Source: Cylindrospermum sp. FACHB-282 (GTDB lineage: Bacteria > Cyanobacteriota > Cyanobacteriia > Cyanobacteriales > Nostocaceae). Taken from it: a stretch of 64,000 nucleotides of DNA. The notes below the pieces were generated by a model. That model was not told where the DNA came from. It did not search any database and saw only the letters and a program-made list of their open reading frames with translations. Shown here piece after piece: positions 8,858-17,647 of this stretch (within the stretch, counting starts at the first letter, position 1; each line of letters begins with the position of its first letter). The DNA is taken from the NCBI RefSeq assembly GCF_014697195.1, contig NZ_JACJRJ010000007.1, positions 62,001 to 126,000 of the forward strand, read 5' to 3'. The position numbers and the translations under genes were made by a program.

Positions 8858-10411
8858 ATGCAAGATAGGCAAGAAAAAATTTCGCAAGTAGTGGTTACTG
8901 CTGGACAAATGCGCGATATTGAACAGCGGATTTTTGCAGCAGGTATGCCTGTAGTCGCTTTAATGGAAAAAGTTGCGGGACTTATTGCACGTCGCGTTCA
9001 AGATTTGATTCCCCCAACCCATCTTAAAAAGCGTGTGGGAATTTTAGTCGGCCCTGGTCATAATGGGGGTGATGCTTTGGTGGTAGCCCGTGAATTGCAT
9101 TTTCGCGGGTATGAAGTTGGCATTTATTCGCCTTTTTCAAAGTTGAAGGAATTAACTACGCAGCATTTACAATATGCCCAAAGTTTGGCTATTCCCTGTT
9201 ATTCACTTATTGAACAATTACCAGATTGCGATTTTTTGATTGATGGGTTGTTTGGTTTTGGTTTAGAAAGAACAATTACTGATAACATCGCAACGGCAAT
9301 TAATGAACTAAATGAACGGAATCAGCCAATTTTTAGTATTGATTTACCTTCGGGTATTCACACGGATACAGGTGAAGTTTTAGGAACTGCAATTCGCGCT
9401 ACTCACACTTTTTGTTTGGGTTTGTGGAAGTTGGCATTTTTGCAAGATCAAGCTTTAGATTATTTTGGTAAAGTTGAATTAATTGATTTTGATATTCCCT
9501 TGGTAGATGTGCAAGCTGTTTTAGGGGAAGTACCGAAGATTAAACGCATTACCAAAGTTACGGCACTTTCAAATTTACCTCTTCCTCGTCCTCCAGTTAC
9601 TCACAAATATAAGGAAGGACATTTACTATTAATTTGTGGTTCGCGGCGTTATGCAGGTGGGGCAATTTTAACGGGTTTGGGTGCGAGAGCAAGTGGTGTG
9701 GGGATGCTTTCGATAGCGGTACCGGAATCGTTGAAATATCTTTTGGTGTCTCATTTGCCAGAAGCGCTGATTATCGGTTGTCCTGAGACGGAAACGGGGG
9801 CTATATCGCAGTTGCAGTTACCGGAAAAAACTGATTTGAGTTCTTTTAGTGCGATCGCCATTGGCCCCGGTTTAACTAAAGATAGCACACCCATTGTCGA
9901 AGCAGTAATCAAGAGCGCAGAACCCTTGCTGCTTGATGCTGACGCTTTAAATATCCTGGCGCAATTGGGAACTATCCCCACTTTACAACAACGCCACGCT
10001 GCAACGGTTCTCACTCCCCATACAGGTGAATTTCAGCGGTTGTTTCCCGATATTGGTGATGTTAAAGCAGACAAAATCAAAGCTGTGCAAGCAGCTGCAT
10101 CTCAATGTGGTGCGACAATATTATTAAAAGGGGCGAGAACAGCCATATCTAATCCCCAAGGCGCTGTTTGGATTAATCCTGAAAGTACTCCAGCCTTGGC
10201 CCGTGGCGGTAGTGGTGATGTCTTAACTGGGCTACTTGGTGGGTTGTTGGCGCAAGCGGCTACTAAGCAAATTCCCATTGAGGATATTGTTGCAACTGCA
10301 ACATGGTGGCATTCTCAAGCAGGTATTTTAGCCGCTCAAGAACGTACAGAATTGGGTGTGGATGCGTTTACGCTGACGCAATATTTAATGCCTGTTTTGA
10401 AGCAGATTTGA
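8858..10411 (+). CDS. nnr: Bifunctional NAD(P)H-hydrate epimerase / ADP-dependent NAD(P)H-hydrate dehydratase
   Basis: 517 residues with both halves of the nicotinamide-nucleotide repair enzyme. Residues about 10-225 are the YjeF-N epimerase (VGPGHNGGDALVVARELHFRG; FDIDLPSGIHTDTGE-type region near 160). Residues about 235-515 are the carbohydrate-kinase-like dehydratase (LLICGSRRYAGGAILTG, LDADALNILA, LTPHTGEFQRLF, ARGGSGDVLTGLLGG). It repairs hydrated NADH and NADPH by epimerising and then dehydrating them. It is a single gene; ATG at 8858 gives a family-typical N-terminus (VVTAGQMRDIEQRIF). Confidence 0.93.
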   Translation: MQDRQEKISQVVVTAGQMRDIEQRIFAAGMPVVALMEKVAGLIARRVQDLIPPTHLKKRVGILVGPGHNGGDALVVARELHFRGYEVGIYSPFSKLKELTTQHLQYAQSLAIPCYSLIEQLPDCDFLIDGLFGFGLERTITDNIATAINELNERNQPIFSIDLPSGIHTDTGEVLGTAIRATHTFCLGLWKLAFLQDQALDYFGKVELIDFDIPLVDVQAVLGEVPKIKRITKVTALSNLPLPRPPVTHKYKEGHLLLICGSRRYAGGAILTGLGARASGVGMLSIAVPESLKYLLVSHLPEALIIGCPETETGAISQLQLPEKTDLSSFSAIAIGPGLTKDSTPIVEAVIKSAEPLLLDADALNILAQLGTIPTLQQRHAATVLTPHTGEFQRLFPDIGDVKADKIKAVQAAASQCGATILLKGARTAISNPQGAVWINPESTPALARGGSGDVLTGLLGGLLAQAATKQIPIEDIVATATWWHSQAGILAAQERTELGVDAFTLTQYLMPVLKQI

Positions 10412-10813
10412 ATTTTCTCTATTTTGTAAAAAGTTATTTTTTAACGAACCGCTCCAGACGCAGAGGACGCAGAGAGAAAAATGAGAGAAAAATGAAACAA
10501 AAATCATTTATTCGTAGAACAGGCGTCTCGCCTGTTCGGGATACTTGCCTAACGCACCGCTTTGAGTAACTTTAAGGAACTTCCAAATAATAAAATATCC
10601 CAAATTTTCTTGTGGGGTGGGCTTCTAGCCCGCCCGGAATATAGGACGGGCAGGATGCCCATCCCACAAGATTGGGTAATTTATTTCTTGGAAATCTCTA
10701 ATAATGCGTTACTACCTGAATGTAAACTGTAAAAATCTACTTCATCTGAGATTCGTACCTTGTTTGATGAAATTTTATAAAGAATCAAAGAAAAAATCGC
10801 TTCTCGCCAGTAT
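10412..10813. other. Gene-free spacer with hairpin repeats, left edge of accessory island
   Basis: No gene seen. A perfect 9-bp hairpin (GAACAGGCG-TCT-CGCCTGTTC) lies at 10517-10537 and a longer inverted repeat at 10609-10670. The last about 80 bases code, in frame with the next gene but behind a TAA at 10778, for what looks like the lost N-terminus of a DUF4258 protein. Confidence 0.55.
10609..10670. repeat. 62-bp inverted repeat
   Basis: Outer arms CTTGTGGGGTGGGC and GCCCATCCCACAAG match at 13 of 14 positions; inner GC-rich arms extend the hairpin. Looks like a dispersed palindromic element. Confidence 0.6.
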
Positions 10814-11041
10814 GTGATGACACTCCATGCTGAAGAAGAAATGAGCGATGACAATTTATCAATTTATGATATTGAGCAAGGTGTATTCACAGGTGAAATA
10901 TTAGAACGTCAGAAAGACAGGGTGACAGCAGAATCTAAATACCGTATTAGAGGTTTCACCCTTGATGGCGGCAAAGTTGAGATAATTGCAAAGCTCGGTC
11001 TAACTGGAAAGGTTGTTATCATTACTGTATATGTACCCTAA
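10814..11041 (+). CDS. DUF4258 protein, candidate toxin, N-terminally shortened
   Basis: 75 residues from a GTG (or 74 from ATG at 10817). TLHAEEEMSDDNLSIYDIEQGVFTGEI...RIRGFTLDGGKVEIIAKLGLTGKVVIITVY is the DUF4258 pattern; such proteins are usually encoded directly before a YgiT-type zinc-finger antitoxin, as here. Reading upstream in the same frame gives RIKEKIASRQYV, the usual first helix of the family, but it follows a TAA at 10778-10780, before which SSEIRTLFDEIL is still readable. So either a CAA/CAG to TAA change has cut the N-terminus or the gene now starts late. RNase-type activity is known or suspected for relatives; function here may be lost. Confidence 0.7.
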   Translation: MMTLHAEEEMSDDNLSIYDIEQGVFTGEILERQKDRVTAESKYRIRGFTLDGGKVEIIAKLGLTGKVVIITVYVP

Positions 11042-11058
11042 TACCAGGAAAGCAGCTA

Positions 11059-11286
11059 ATGCTATGTGATATTTGTGGAAGCGATGGTGTAAAAATCCGC
11101 CAAATTACTAGAACCTATGGAAAGGGTAAAGACTTGCTGGTTATAGAAAACATTCCGCTACTAACTTGTTCTCATTGCGGTGAAAGCTACCTGACAGCAG
11201 AAACTCTTCACCAAATTGAGCAGATTAAACTTAACCGGAAAAAATTAGCCGTTGAACGTCCTGTAGAAGTCGCTAGTTTTGGGTAG
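11059..11286 (+). CDS. YgiT/MqsA-type zinc-finger antitoxin
   Basis: 75 residues. Two CxxC pairs (LCDICGSDG at the start and TCSHCGESYL at about 37) form the zinc site of MqsA/YgiT-type N-terminal domains. This short form lacks the DNA-binding HTH of full MqsA. It starts 17 bases after the DUF4258 gene, with AGGAAAGC before the ATG, and so forms a two-gene unit with it. The expected role is to bind and neutralise the DUF4258 protein. Confidence 0.82.
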   Translation: MLCDICGSDGVKIRQITRTYGKGKDLLVIENIPLLTCSHCGESYLTAETLHQIEQIKLNRKKLAVERPVEVASFG

Positions 11287-11342
11287 TTAAACATCCTTAT
11301 TTAATGCCTGTTATGTTTTGATTAAAATACCTATTGACTAAC

Positions 11343-11360
11343 TGTACCAAAAAAGGTACA
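11343..11360. promoter_or_regulatory. Inverted repeat in the higBA promoter region, candidate operator
   Basis: TGTACC-AAAAAA-GGTACA, perfect 6-bp arms, located about 100 bases before the HigB-like start. A TATGAT (-10-like) lies just downstream at 11368. Autoregulation by the HTH antitoxin would fit; inference. Confidence 0.4.
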
Positions 11361-11460
11361 AATATTGTATGATATCAAATCTAACATTCTGTACACCAAA
11401 TGTAAAGAGACATACTACTTGATCTCGAAGCCAGCGTGTGGATTTAATTAGGTTTGATTA

Positions 11461-11811
11461 ATGACAGATAAATTAGTTCCTGCGAACTTCTATAAAAACG
11501 AAAATGGTACTGAACCAGTTCGTGACTGGTTAAAGAGTTTACCTAAAGATGAACGAGCTTTAATTGGTGCTGATATAAAAACAGTTGAATATGGTTGGCC
11601 CATTGGAATGCCAACCTGTCGTCCAATGGGTAATGGATTATTTGAAGTCCGCACCGACTTACCACAGGGTAGAATAGCTCGTGTATTTTTTTGTTTTCAT
11701 GAAGGTAAAATGATACTACTGCACGGTTTTATCAAAAAAACTCAGAAAACCCCAAAAAGGTCATTAGAATTAGCTGTTGAACGTAAACAAAAACTGGAGG
11801 CAAATAAATGA
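11461..11811 (+). CDS. RelE/HigB-like toxin (phage Gp49-like family)
   Basis: 116 residues. The pattern FYKNENGTEPVRDWLKSLPKDERALIGADIKTVEYGWPIGMPTCRPMGNGLFEVRTDLPQGRIARVFFCFHEGKMILLHGFIKKTQKTP matches the HigB / Gp49-like group of RelE-superfamily mRNA interferases, including the basic strand EVRTDLPQGRIAR and the C-terminal HGFIKKTQKTP. The ORF is complete. It overlaps the antitoxin gene by 4 bases (ATGA), the usual toxin-first order of higBA. Confidence 0.88.
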   Translation: MTDKLVPANFYKNENGTEPVRDWLKSLPKDERALIGADIKTVEYGWPIGMPTCRPMGNGLFEVRTDLPQGRIARVFFCFHEGKMILLHGFIKKTQKTPKRSLELAVERKQKLEANK

Positions 11812-12101
11812 ATAAAAATCCTCATATTGGTTCCTCTTTTGATGCGTTTTTAGAAGAAGATGGAACATTTGATGAAATCAATTTAATTGCTACTAAAAGA
11901 GTTATTTCTTGGCAAATTAAACAAGCTATGGCTGAGAAAAATATAACTAAGAAAGCACTAGCAGAAGAGATGAAAACAAGTAGATCATCTATCGATAGAC
12001 TTTTAGACCCAGATAATACATCTGTAACCTTAGACACAATTGATCGGGCTGCTAGAGTAATTGGCAAGAAAATACATTTTGAATTAATAGACACTGTTTA
12101 A
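11808..12101 (+). CDS. HigA-like XRE-family antitoxin
   Basis: 97 residues. Residues about 34-90 are a Cro/C1-type helix-turn-helix (QIKQAMAEKNITKKALAEEMKTSRSSIDRLLDPDNTSVTLDTIDRAARVIGKKI). It is translationally coupled to the toxin upstream. It should both neutralise the toxin and repress the operon, perhaps through the palindrome at 11343-11360. Confidence 0.88.
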   Translation: MNKNPHIGSSFDAFLEEDGTFDEINLIATKRVISWQIKQAMAEKNITKKALAEEMKTSRSSIDRLLDPDNTSVTLDTIDRAARVIGKKIHFELIDTV

Positions 12102-12199
12102 TTAGTAGGCTGCGTTACGGCTTACCCAATGCACAGTTACGAGTTAATTTAATTTAATTGTAATATAAGGAAAGCGATACAACATCAAGGTTAAACATT

Positions 12200-12523
12200 A
12201 TGTCTCTATCTGTCATCAAAGAACATATTGAAATCACTCCCGGAGTCTGTGGAGGAAAACCGCGCATCGTCGGACATCGCATTCGTGTTCAAGATATAGT
12301 TATTTGGCACGAAAAAATGGGAATGTCACCCGATGAAATTCTCCATGATTATCCCAGCATTACTCTATCTGATGTTTATGCTGCTTTAGCATACTATTAT
12401 GATCATCAAGATGAAATTCATCAGCAAATGCAAGAAGATGAAGAGTTTGCCCGAAAGCTGAAAACTAAAACAAAATCTCTTGTTCAACAAAGATTAAAAA
12501 CTCGTAATCATGAACAAGATTAA
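12200..12523 (+). CDS. DUF433 antitoxin-like protein
   Basis: 107 residues. IEITPGVCGGKPRIVGHRIRVQDIVIWHEKMGMSPDEILHDYPSITLSDVYAALAYYYDHQDEI is the DUF433 winged-helix signature. DUF433 proteins are the antitoxin half of pairs with DUF5615 (PIN-like, Mut7-C-like) proteins, normally encoded immediately downstream in overlap. Here the downstream partner is reduced to 14 codons at 12510-12554, so this antitoxin appears to be an orphan. Confidence 0.85.
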   Translation: MSLSVIKEHIEITPGVCGGKPRIVGHRIRVQDIVIWHEKMGMSPDEILHDYPSITLSDVYAALAYYYDHQDEIHQQMQEDEEFARKLKTKTKSLVQQRLKTRNHEQD

Positions 12524-12554
12524 ATTCAGTTTAGACGAAAATGTAACTTTGTAG
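12510..12554 (+). pseudogene. Remnant of a DUF5615 PIN-like toxin gene
   Basis: An ATG overlapping the end of the DUF433 gene opens MNKIKFSLDENVTL followed by TAG. The opening matches the start of DUF5615 proteins, where IKFxxDENV carries the first acidic active-site residues. Nothing resembling the rest of the domain follows before the HEPN gene, so the 3' part was deleted. Called from the short N-terminus plus the expected position. Confidence 0.6.
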
Positions 12555-12624
12555 CTCATTATGCTTCTTTAAAGAATATACTAAGCAAATTCAACGAATT
12601 TAAGAAAAAATATTAGGTAATAAT

Positions 12625-14064
12625 ATGAATAGTGTTAGACTCGCAGACTTAGACGACCTTATACTCAGTGTCAGAGATAAAACATCTCGTTCCCATATTT
12701 CAGAGGCAGTAAATGCATACAGAGGAGGGGCATACCGTGCAGCAATAGTTGCAACTTGGATAGCTGTTTGTTTCGACATTATTGCAAAAATTAAGGAACT
12801 AGCTAGTCAAGGTACTCCAAATGCTTCTGACTTTATTAAAGACCTTGACAAGGCTATTAGTTCCAAAAATATTCCTAAATTACAAAAAATTGAGGAATTC
12901 CTTCTTGAGAATGCATACAAAGGCACAACAGACAGTCCAGACCAGTCATATGAATTCTTGTCACTACATGAGTATACAGATTTACAAAGACTGAAGGCAG
13001 ACCGTAATCTATGTGCTCATCCAGCTTTTGTAGCTGAAGAAGCATTATTTCAACCAACTCCTGAATTAGTTCGCACACATATTGTCCATGCAATATTACA
13101 TCTTCTGCAACACCAGCCTGTGCAGGGTAAAAGTGCTATTGAGCGCATTATGTCTGAGATCAAAGGAACATTATTTCCACCAGATTTGGAGGTAGTTTGT
13201 ACTTTGCTAAATACAAAATACCTTAATCGCTCTAAAGAATCTTTTATTAGAAATTTGATTGATGTTTTACTGAAAACTCTCCTTCTAATGGAAGAACCAG
13301 ATTTTATGTCTAAAGTAAATGAAATTTCTCATGTTTTAATAGCTATTCGCCGTGTACGTCCTACCATTTATGAAGAAAGATTGTCGGCAAAACTCCCCAG
13401 TATAGTGGAGAGACTAACTAATGATCATGGATTAGCTTCTATTTTTAGATTATTAAGCATGGATTCAAGATGCTGGAATTGGCTAACAGAAGGAAATAAA
13501 ATACATATAAAAGAACTTCTAAAGATTATTATCAAAGACAAGAATTTACAAGAAAAATTAACTAAAGTCATTGATTATAAACTATTTGATAGTCTAAGTA
13601 TAGAAGATTTGAAGCCTTTTTTAATAGAACTATTTAACAAGTTTAACTATTCGTCAAAACTAGAAATTATAACAAAATATCCAAATCCTATTTTTGCAGA
13701 AGAAGCTATTTTGTATTATTCAAAAGTATCCAGCTATAATGATGCCGAAGTATTAGGCAATACAATATTAATTCCTATGGCATCTTATTTTTCGTTTATC
13801 CAGATTAAAAAAATATTAGAAGCTATTATGAGCAATGATCAAATTTACCATGCTTCAAAAAGTATAAAAGTAATTGAATGTTTTTTTATTGCAACTATTA
13901 ATCATCTTGAATTTACAAAAGATTCGTGGCAGAAATTGGCAATGTTTTTTTGTGAAAAAGGATATTTTGATGAAAATGGACAACGTTGGGAAGTATACCA
14001 ATCATGGAGTTGCTCAAGTTTAAAGACTACCCTTCAGAAATACAACATTCATGTAGAGAGATAA
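12625..14064 (+). CDS. Large HEPN-domain protein, candidate RNase effector
   Basis: 479 residues. Residues about 10-165 look like a HEPN domain: long helices (SRSHISEAVNAYRGGAYRAAIVATWIAVCFDIIAKI) and the motif RNLCAH (Arg127-x4-His132), the catalytic R-x4-6-H of HEPN ribonucleases. Residues about 170-479 are helical throughout, repeat-like and Ile/Lys-rich; no family recognised. Codon use is visibly more AT-rich than in the housekeeping neighbours, suggesting acquisition. No nucleotidyltransferase partner follows; the nearest upstream genes are toxin-antitoxin units. It ends just before a long inverted repeat and tRNA-Lys. A defence or abortive-infection role is inference. Confidence 0.65.
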   Translation: MNSVRLADLDDLILSVRDKTSRSHISEAVNAYRGGAYRAAIVATWIAVCFDIIAKIKELASQGTPNASDFIKDLDKAISSKNIPKLQKIEEFLLENAYKGTTDSPDQSYEFLSLHEYTDLQRLKADRNLCAHPAFVAEEALFQPTPELVRTHIVHAILHLLQHQPVQGKSAIERIMSEIKGTLFPPDLEVVCTLLNTKYLNRSKESFIRNLIDVLLKTLLLMEEPDFMSKVNEISHVLIAIRRVRPTIYEERLSAKLPSIVERLTNDHGLASIFRLLSMDSRCWNWLTEGNKIHIKELLKIIIKDKNLQEKLTKVIDYKLFDSLSIEDLKPFLIELFNKFNYSSKLEIITKYPNPIFAEEAILYYSKVSSYNDAEVLGNTILIPMASYFSFIQIKKILEAIMSNDQIYHASKSIKVIECFFIATINHLEFTKDSWQKLAMFFCEKGYFDENGQRWEVYQSWSCSSLKTTLQKYNIHVER

Positions 14065-14081
14065 GCTTTATCTGCTATAGC

Positions 14082-14162
14082 ATTGTAGGTTGGGTTGAGG
14101 GACGAAACCCAACACTATCAAGATAATTGTTGGGTTTCACTTTGTTCAACCCAACCTACAAT
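14082..14162. repeat. 81-bp inverted repeat after the HEPN gene
   Basis: Outer arms ATTGTAGGTTGGGTT and AACCCAACCTACAAT are perfect over 15 bp; inner arms AAACCCAAC and GTTGGGTTT form a second stem. Likely a dispersed palindromic element that may also end the HEPN transcript. Confidence 0.75.
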
Positions 14163-14270
14163 GAAAGAAAGCGCGATCGCATTTTCCCCACTTTCCCCCA
14201 AAACACAAAAACGCTAAATTTTTCTTAGCGCTTCAGGGTAATATATTATTATTTAGTTAAAAAGCTGTTA

Positions 14271-14344
<74 letters not shown>

Positions 14345-14405
14345 CACTAAAAACCATGATAGCAGGATTTTGATGCTTCCGCCAGTGTTGCAGTTGAAAA
14401 ACTGG

Positions 14406-16643
14406 CTAAAGGGGAAATTTAATCGTAAAGGTGATTTGACCGGCTGCACTCTCTGCTTGAATTGAGCCGCCTAAATGCTTGACCATTGTCTTCACTAAAG
14501 TTAACTCTAGCCCGGTGTCGCTGGATTTCCAGGGGGCATTTTTGGTAATGCGATAAAATGGCTGGAATATCTGGGATAGTTCGTTGCTGGGTATCTCAAC
14601 ACCGGAATTGCTGAGACTTAGCTGCACCGAGTCTGCTGTTAGGTAAGCGGAAACTGTGATTTCTTCGCCCTCCGGGGTGCATTTGCAAGCATGGTGCAGG
14701 AGTTCGCTGACAATTCGCTCTAAATCGGTGATATCTGTTTCTAACGGCGGGAGTTCTGCCTCAATCTTCAATTCTAACTTTTGTCGCTGGCAACTGGCAA
14801 GATCGCGAAATGATTCGACAATGGGAGGAAGCCAGGTTTGTAAGTCTATGGCGATTAATGTCGGTGGTTCGGGTTCGGTTTTAAGATAGGTGAGGGTGAG
14901 CAAATCTTTAATTAATTTGCTTTCTCGTCCACATTCGTTATGGAGAATCTGCAAGAGTTGGGATATGAGTTCTGGATCTATTTTGCCGTTTGGGGTGAGA
15001 ACACTTTCTAGAGTTTGGGCGGCGAGGCTAATATTAGTTACGGGGGTTCGTAGTTCTTGGGAAAGGGTTCTGAGAAATTCGTTTTTTAGGCGTTCGCGGT
15101 TGGTGATTTCTTGTTGCTGGGCTTTGGTTTGGGTGTAAAGTTGAGATTGACGGATGGCGATCGCACATTCATCGGCTATCTGCTGGGCTAAAGCTATCTC
15201 TAATTCATCAAATGCCCCTTGTGTTGGTCGAATTAGCCAAATATTGCCTAAAATGCCTTGATTGTCGAAAATGGGACAAGCCATTTGGGTGACAACTTGC
15301 AAATTTGAGTGCCATTCGGGGACGATTTCCCAAGATTGCAAAATTTGTTTATGCAATAGTGGCTGATAAACTTCGGGAAAGTCGGCAATCTGTCTGGTTA
15401 ATCCCTGGCAATGAGGTAAATTTGTGGTGTATTCACAGATAACGGTTGCCGAGGTGTGACAGGTGCTATAAAATTCAATTTGGCAACGTTCAAGTTTGAG
15501 TAAATGTGACAATTCTGCTGCGACTGTTTTCAGAACTTTGGTTTCATCTAAATTGTCGCGGATTTGTTCGGTAATTCGGCGTATCAGCCCTTGAAAGTTT
15601 TGCGTCTGCTGCAACTGCTGCTTCTGCAAGTCCAGTTGAGCTTGCAGATATTTTACCTGCTGATGCAGTTCTGCCTGTTGGGCTGCAATGCCGATTTGAG
15701 TTGCTAGTTGCTTGAGCAAGTCAATTTCTGGCTGCTGCCATTGGTGAGGTTTACAACAATGCTGGGCAATCAACAGCCCCCATAATTCCTGTTGTACCAA
15801 AATTGGTACGATCAAATTAGCTCGCACCTGTAAAGAAGCGAGAAAATCTCGATGACAAGGATGTAAGCCGGCTGCATAGATATCCTCAACAACTTGTATG
15901 CAACCGCGCTTGTAGCGTTTGCGATGGGTGCTGCTAAAACAGGGATCGTTGATGTTTTGCCCTAGTAGCTGGCCATTAGCAGTGATGGTTGATTCGGCAA
16001 TAATGATCCCACCACTATCCGGCTGTAAGCGATAAATCAAGATGCGATCGCATTCTAGCAACTGCCGCACTTCTTTCACCGTCTGCTGGAGAATTGTTTC
16101 TAAATCTTCAGCTTGACGAATTCGGTGAGCAACTGCTTCTAACAAACGTTCCCGTTCAACTTGCCATCCAAGTGCTTGTTCTGCTTGCTTGGAAGGAGTA
16201 ATATTACTGCTAGTGCCAATCAGTCGATAAATTCTGGAGTCTGCATCTCGTAGTGGTGTCAACGTCGTACTCCACCAAGTAGTGTTTCCCTGAAATTGCA
16301 AACATTGTTCGTAGGAAATGGTTTTGCCAAAGCGCACACAGTCAGCGTAATGCTGACGCACTCTAGCCGCATCTACAGCTGAAAGGATATCCTCTGGTTT
16401 TTTACCCCGGAGTTCATCAGAACGGATACCGAGCCATCGTTCATGTGTAGGATTGAGCGCTAAATAGCGAAAATCTCCGTCATCGAGAACATCAACTACA
16501 AATATAGATGCCTGCACAGAATCGTACATACTCAGTAGAAATTGCTCACTACTGCTTTTTTTATCTACTTCTGTGCCGAAGAGAATCTGAGGAGGTGCTG
16601 GTTGTTTCAACTCTAAGATGGATTCAACTGGATTTATTGTCAT
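14406..16643 (-). CDS. PAS-GAF(DXCF cyanobacteriochrome)-GAF sensor with degenerate histidine kinase core
   Basis: 745 residues. Residues about 35-150 are a PAS domain; 175-325 a phytobilin-type GAF with DPCF (Cys235) and PCH (Cys263), exactly 28 residues apart, as in dual-cysteine DXCF cyanobacteriochromes; 365-500 a second GAF; 505-590 a DHp; 630-745 an ATPase domain. The kinase core is altered at every key site: the H-box reads SQELRTP (Gln529 for the phospho-acceptor His), the N-box ELLHHACK has His651 for Asn, G1 reads SNSG, and G2 reads TGLEL rather than TGLGL. It is thus probably a light-sensing pseudokinase working by partner interaction. No response regulator lies next to it. The chromophore-binding call rests on motif and spacing only. 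Confidence 0.85.
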   Translation of the reverse strand: MTINPVESILELKQPAPPQILFGTEVDKKSSSEQFLLSMYDSVQASIFVVDVLDDGDFRYLALNPTHERWLGIRSDELRGKKPEDILSAVDAARVRQHYADCVRFGKTISYEQCLQFQGNTTWWSTTLTPLRDADSRIYRLIGTSSNITPSKQAEQALGWQVERERLLEAVAHRIRQAEDLETILQQTVKEVRQLLECDRILIYRLQPDSGGIIIAESTITANGQLLGQNINDPCFSSTHRKRYKRGCIQVVEDIYAAGLHPCHRDFLASLQVRANLIVPILVQQELWGLLIAQHCCKPHQWQQPEIDLLKQLATQIGIAAQQAELHQQVKYLQAQLDLQKQQLQQTQNFQGLIRRITEQIRDNLDETKVLKTVAAELSHLLKLERCQIEFYSTCHTSATVICEYTTNLPHCQGLTRQIADFPEVYQPLLHKQILQSWEIVPEWHSNLQVVTQMACPIFDNQGILGNIWLIRPTQGAFDELEIALAQQIADECAIAIRQSQLYTQTKAQQQEITNRERLKNEFLRTLSQELRTPVTNISLAAQTLESVLTPNGKIDPELISQLLQILHNECGRESKLIKDLLTLTYLKTEPEPPTLIAIDLQTWLPPIVESFRDLASCQRQKLELKIEAELPPLETDITDLERIVSELLHHACKCTPEGEEITVSAYLTADSVQLSLSNSGVEIPSNELSQIFQPFYRITKNAPWKSSDTGLELTLVKTMVKHLGGSIQAESAAGQITFTIKFPL

Positions 16644-17071
16644 TAGAGAGTCCCTTTTTTGTGTTGATGACTCTTCTAGGCGCTCTCTTTTGTATTTAAT
16701 ACAATGCTCCTTAGCGCCTAAAGCTATGCATTATCAGCCCTTGCTCATGAATATTTGTATCGTTCTCTGCTTCTTAACAGATATCTCGGAAAGCTAATCA
16801 GAGTAAGCTTTACAAATCCTGCTTTCTGAAGGCGAAAATGCTCATGCAGGTTCGTGAGAAGTTACGGAGATTCATTGTTAATAATGTCTTAGAATTGTTG
16901 CATATACTGAGATAAAAACCAGCGTTGGGGTTCATAATTGTTATAATTATTCATACAATTGCTACCCTGGGAGAGTTGCAAACCATGGAATATTCCCCTT
17001 GGCAATTGCTAAAACCCAATCTGGACAAACTTTCTAGCTGTAGACTTTAAGTTCCTGAGAAAAAATGAGAG
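16644..17071. other. Gene-free spacer upstream of the sensor gene
   Basis: No gene or repeat recognised. It must contain the promoter of the minus-strand sensor; no confident -35/-10 pair was found. Confidence 0.5.
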
Positions 17072-17647
17072 TTATTTAAGCAATCTATAAGCGTTAATGC
17101 CTGTCAAGATGGCGACTATCAGCCAAGTGATAGCTAATCCGACGACTTCACCTAAGAATAACTGCGTGAGGCGACGCAGAAACATACCTACAGCCGAGCC
17201 TATAGGTATCGCCACAGCCCAACTTCCTGAACTGACTAACACCCATTGCCACCCCTTGGGGACTGATTGGGGAATTGCTAACCACCATTGTGCCAAACCA
17301 ACGCCGAATCCGCCAATAGCTCCCGATATTGTCCCCCAGATGAGTCTAAGGGGGAGAGACTGAGTTGTGTGTACAATCCAACCCACTGCACCCACACTAG
17401 TGGCCCCAATCATCGCCCAACCAAAAAGCGTTGCTAATACCCACCGCATTGATAAGATCGATGAATTGAGTATACAACTTTGTGGAATGGCGATCGCCAT
17501 TCCTCCGATAGAGGCTTCTAGGATGCCAATATCTCTCCGTGTGCCGATTTCAATCAAGGGTAAACTCAGCAAAAACCCACCAAAAGTAGCTAAAATCCAC
17601 AGCAATGTCCAGCTAAATTTAGTTTGGTCACTTTTTACCTTGATCAT
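17072..17647 (-). CDS. Multi-pass membrane protein of unknown function
   Basis: 191 residues with about five hydrophobic segments (LLWILATFGGFLLSLPLI, WVLATLFGWAMIGATSVGAVGWIV, IWGTISGAIGGFGVGLA, WVLVSSGSWAVAIPIGSAVGMFL, VVGLAITWLIVAILTGI), many Gly/Ala-rich helices and few charged residues. I do not recognise a family. Its start overlaps the stop of the glycoside hydrolase gene by 4 bases, so the two are translationally coupled. Confidence 0.75.
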   Translation of the reverse strand: MIKVKSDQTKFSWTLLWILATFGGFLLSLPLIEIGTRRDIGILEASIGGMAIAIPQSCILNSSILSMRWVLATLFGWAMIGATSVGAVGWIVHTTQSLPLRLIWGTISGAIGGFGVGLAQWWLAIPQSVPKGWQWVLVSSGSWAVAIPIGSAVGMFLRRLTQLFLGEVVGLAITWLIVAILTGINAYRLLK

